Origin: Planctomycetota bacterium
GTDB lineage: Bacteria; Planctomycetota; Phycisphaerae; UBA1845
Length of the DNA stretch: 6,734 bases
Direction: 5' to 3'
Assembly: GCA_022563055.1 (NCBI GenBank)
Contig: JADFOB010000068.1
Span: 1-6,734, forward strand
This document shows, one piece after another, positions 5,727 through 6,734 of this stretch; position 1 is the first letter of the stretch; each line of letters opens with the position of its first letter. The translations under genes were made by a program, and so were the position numbers. Below the pieces are notes generated by a model, which did no database searches, was not told the origin of the DNA, and was given only the letters and a program-made list of their open reading frames with translations.

Positions 5727-5773
5727 CCCAGCGATGAATCGCTTGGCTACGATCAAGAGCGTCCCTACGGGAC
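5727..5773. repeat. Composite palindrome cluster, right (inverted) part
   Basis: CCCAGCGAT-GA-ATCGCTTGG (5727-5746) is the reverse-complement counterpart of 5597-5616, with the centre TC changed to GA as expected for inversion. GTCCC-TAC-GGGAC (5761-5773) is the exact reverse complement of 5640-5652. The order of the two units is not mirrored (CCCAGCG unit first in both), so this is not a simple inverted copy of the whole left part. Confidence 0.75.
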
Positions 5774-5830
5774 GACGGCCCCGCCGATTCCGTGATCGAC
5801 CCGCGAAGACCCGTTGATCGAGACCTGCTC

Positions 5831-6734
5831 ATGGTGTGGGATCCTTCCTCCAAACCTCGACTGCGACCGCTCGAAACCTTCCGCGTACCAGTGGAGAGCG
5901 ACGGCGAGATCGGGATCCGCGACCCATCCCACCTGTCGGACGTCGCGGTGACGCTTTCGCACGCGGCTTTGCAGATCGTTGCCCTGATGGACGGCACAAA
6001 CACATGCGATGATATCCGTCAGAAATACCTCACGACGTTTGGACAACCCCTGTCGACCCAGACACTCCAAACCATGCTCGAGCATCTCGAACAAGCACAC
6101 TTTCTGGAGGGGTCGTCGTTCGACCTTTACTACCAGTCACTGCGCGACGAATACCTGCGCCAAGAAGCGCGGAAGATGCGTGACGCAGAGGCTTACGGCA
6201 TTACGGATCAGTCCGGAAAGCTATTCAACGAAATGCTGGATCAATCCGAGCAGACGACGGCGCCGGGCCCCGTCGTCGGGTTGGTCGCGCCCCACCTCGA
6301 CTACCCGCGCGGTGCTCCCTGCTATGGGAAGGCTTACGGCACCCTGCGCTCGCGCGCCGCGCCGAAGCGCGTGGTGATCCTCGGGACGAATCACTTTGGT
6401 CGATCGAGTTGCGTCGTCGCAACAGCGAGCGATTTCGCCACACCGCTGGGCACAAGCCGAAACGACGTGGCGTTCCTCGAGGAACTGGAGCGACGGTGCG
6501 GGGGCCTGCGCACCTACGAGTTGGATCACGCGCGCGAGCATTCCATCGAACTTCAGGTGCTGTGGCTTCAGCATCTGTTCGGTGCGGCTACCTTCACGAT
6601 GGTGCCCATTTTGTGCCCTGATCCCTGTGGACCGACGGGTACCGCCCCCTACGACGGTCAGGGTGTCAGCCTTGCTGCTTTCGCCGTCGCCCTGGGCGAA
6701 CTGATCCGCGAAGATCCCTCCGATACCTTGATTG
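5831..6734 (+). CDS. PqqD-like domain fused to Memo (AmmeMemoRadiSam B) domain, C-terminus missing
   Basis: The frame runs off the right edge, giving 301 residues. Residues about 8-95 form a small domain with RLRPLETFRVPVE, a VTLSHAALQIVALMDGTNTCDDI-like helix-turn stretch and a final LEHLEQAHFLEG helix; the LMDG turn and layout resemble PqqD/wHTH-type peptide-binding domains. A charged linker with DLYYQSLRDEYLRQEARKMR (about 97-116) follows. From residue 149 the Memo family is evident: VVGLVAPHLDYPRG (His155), RVVILGTNHFG (His188) and DHAREHSIELQVLWLQ (232-247). The two histidines correspond to the metal-site positions of the Memo fold; the third ligand, a cysteine, would lie beyond the window. 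Memo proteins are related to LigB-type extradiol dioxygenases; in bacteria they often accompany AMMECR1 and radical SAM proteins, with unknown chemistry. ATG 5831 is preferred; an in-frame GTG at 5792 would add 13 residues. Ribosome-binding signals are weak for both. Cytoplasmic, no signal peptide. Confidence 0.9.
   Translation, partial: MVWDPSSKPRLRPLETFRVPVESDGEIGIRDPSHLSDVAVTLSHAALQIVALMDGTNTCDDIRQKYLTTFGQPLSTQTLQTMLEHLEQAHFLEGSSFDLYYQSLRDEYLRQEARKMRDAEAYGITDQSGKLFNEMLDQSEQTTAPGPVVGLVAPHLDYPRGAPCYGKAYGTLRSRAAPKRVVILGTNHFGRSSCVVATASDFATPLGTSRNDVAFLEELERRCGGLRTYELDHAREHSIELQVLWLQHLFGAATFTMVPILCPDPCGPTGTAPYDGQGVSLAAFAVALGELIREDPSDTLI

Noticed and set aside
5530..5773. CRISPR array
   Set aside because: The repeated units differ in type, size and orientation and are not regularly spaced; they are palindromic dispersed repeats.
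5545..6003. 152-residue minus-strand ORF containing a DESLGYSQSPRWGC-like end
   Set aside because: The C-terminal part is translation of the composite palindromes at 5572-5616 and the rest is antisense to the Memo gene; a repeat-derived artefact.

Overview
The window is high-GC DNA that most resembles a planctomycete (Planctomycetota) or a close relative. The evidence is a DUF6941-type protein, a Memo protein with an added N-terminal domain, weak Shine-Dalgarno signals, and gaps packed with the palindromic dispersed repeats I associate with planctomycete genomes. The phylum call is an inference from recalled family and repeat patterns, not from a search.

Layout, left to right. (1) Positions 1-841, minus strand: N-terminal 280 residues of a multi-pass membrane protein, probably a GT-C-fold (GT39/GT87-like) glycosyltransferase, running off the left edge. 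(2) 842-1337: 496 bp with no gene, holding one large inverted repeat and a few short dyads. (3) 1338-1826, plus: DinB-superfamily four-helix-bundle protein with its metal-site histidines. (4) 1827-2142: gap with a nested inverted repeat and a second hairpin. (5) 2143-2598, plus: DUF6941-like protein. (6) 2644-2718: another copy of the CACTGCTC-type palindrome, lying between convergent genes. (7) 4598 down to 2791, minus: xseA and xseB, the two subunits of exonuclease VII, in a tight operon with a 2-nt gap. (8) 4691-4754: inverted repeat between the divergent xseA and the next gene. (9) 4837-5499, plus, GTG start: YdbC/DUF4937-like protein with a second, related-looking C-terminal half. (10) 5500-5830: gap almost filled by a composite of at least four palindrome types, including a 39-nt near-copy of the 4691-4754 element. 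(11) 5831 to the right edge, plus: a two-domain protein, PqqD-like helical N-terminus followed by a Memo domain, truncated by the window.

The only clear functional unit is xseAB (single-strand DNA exonuclease, DNA repair). The other genes are separated by repeat-filled gaps and look like independent transcription units. I see no CRISPR array, tRNA, rRNA, transposase, phage gene or defence cassette. The most unusual content is the PqqD-like/Memo fusion and the mosaic of nested palindromes occupying nearly every intergenic gap.
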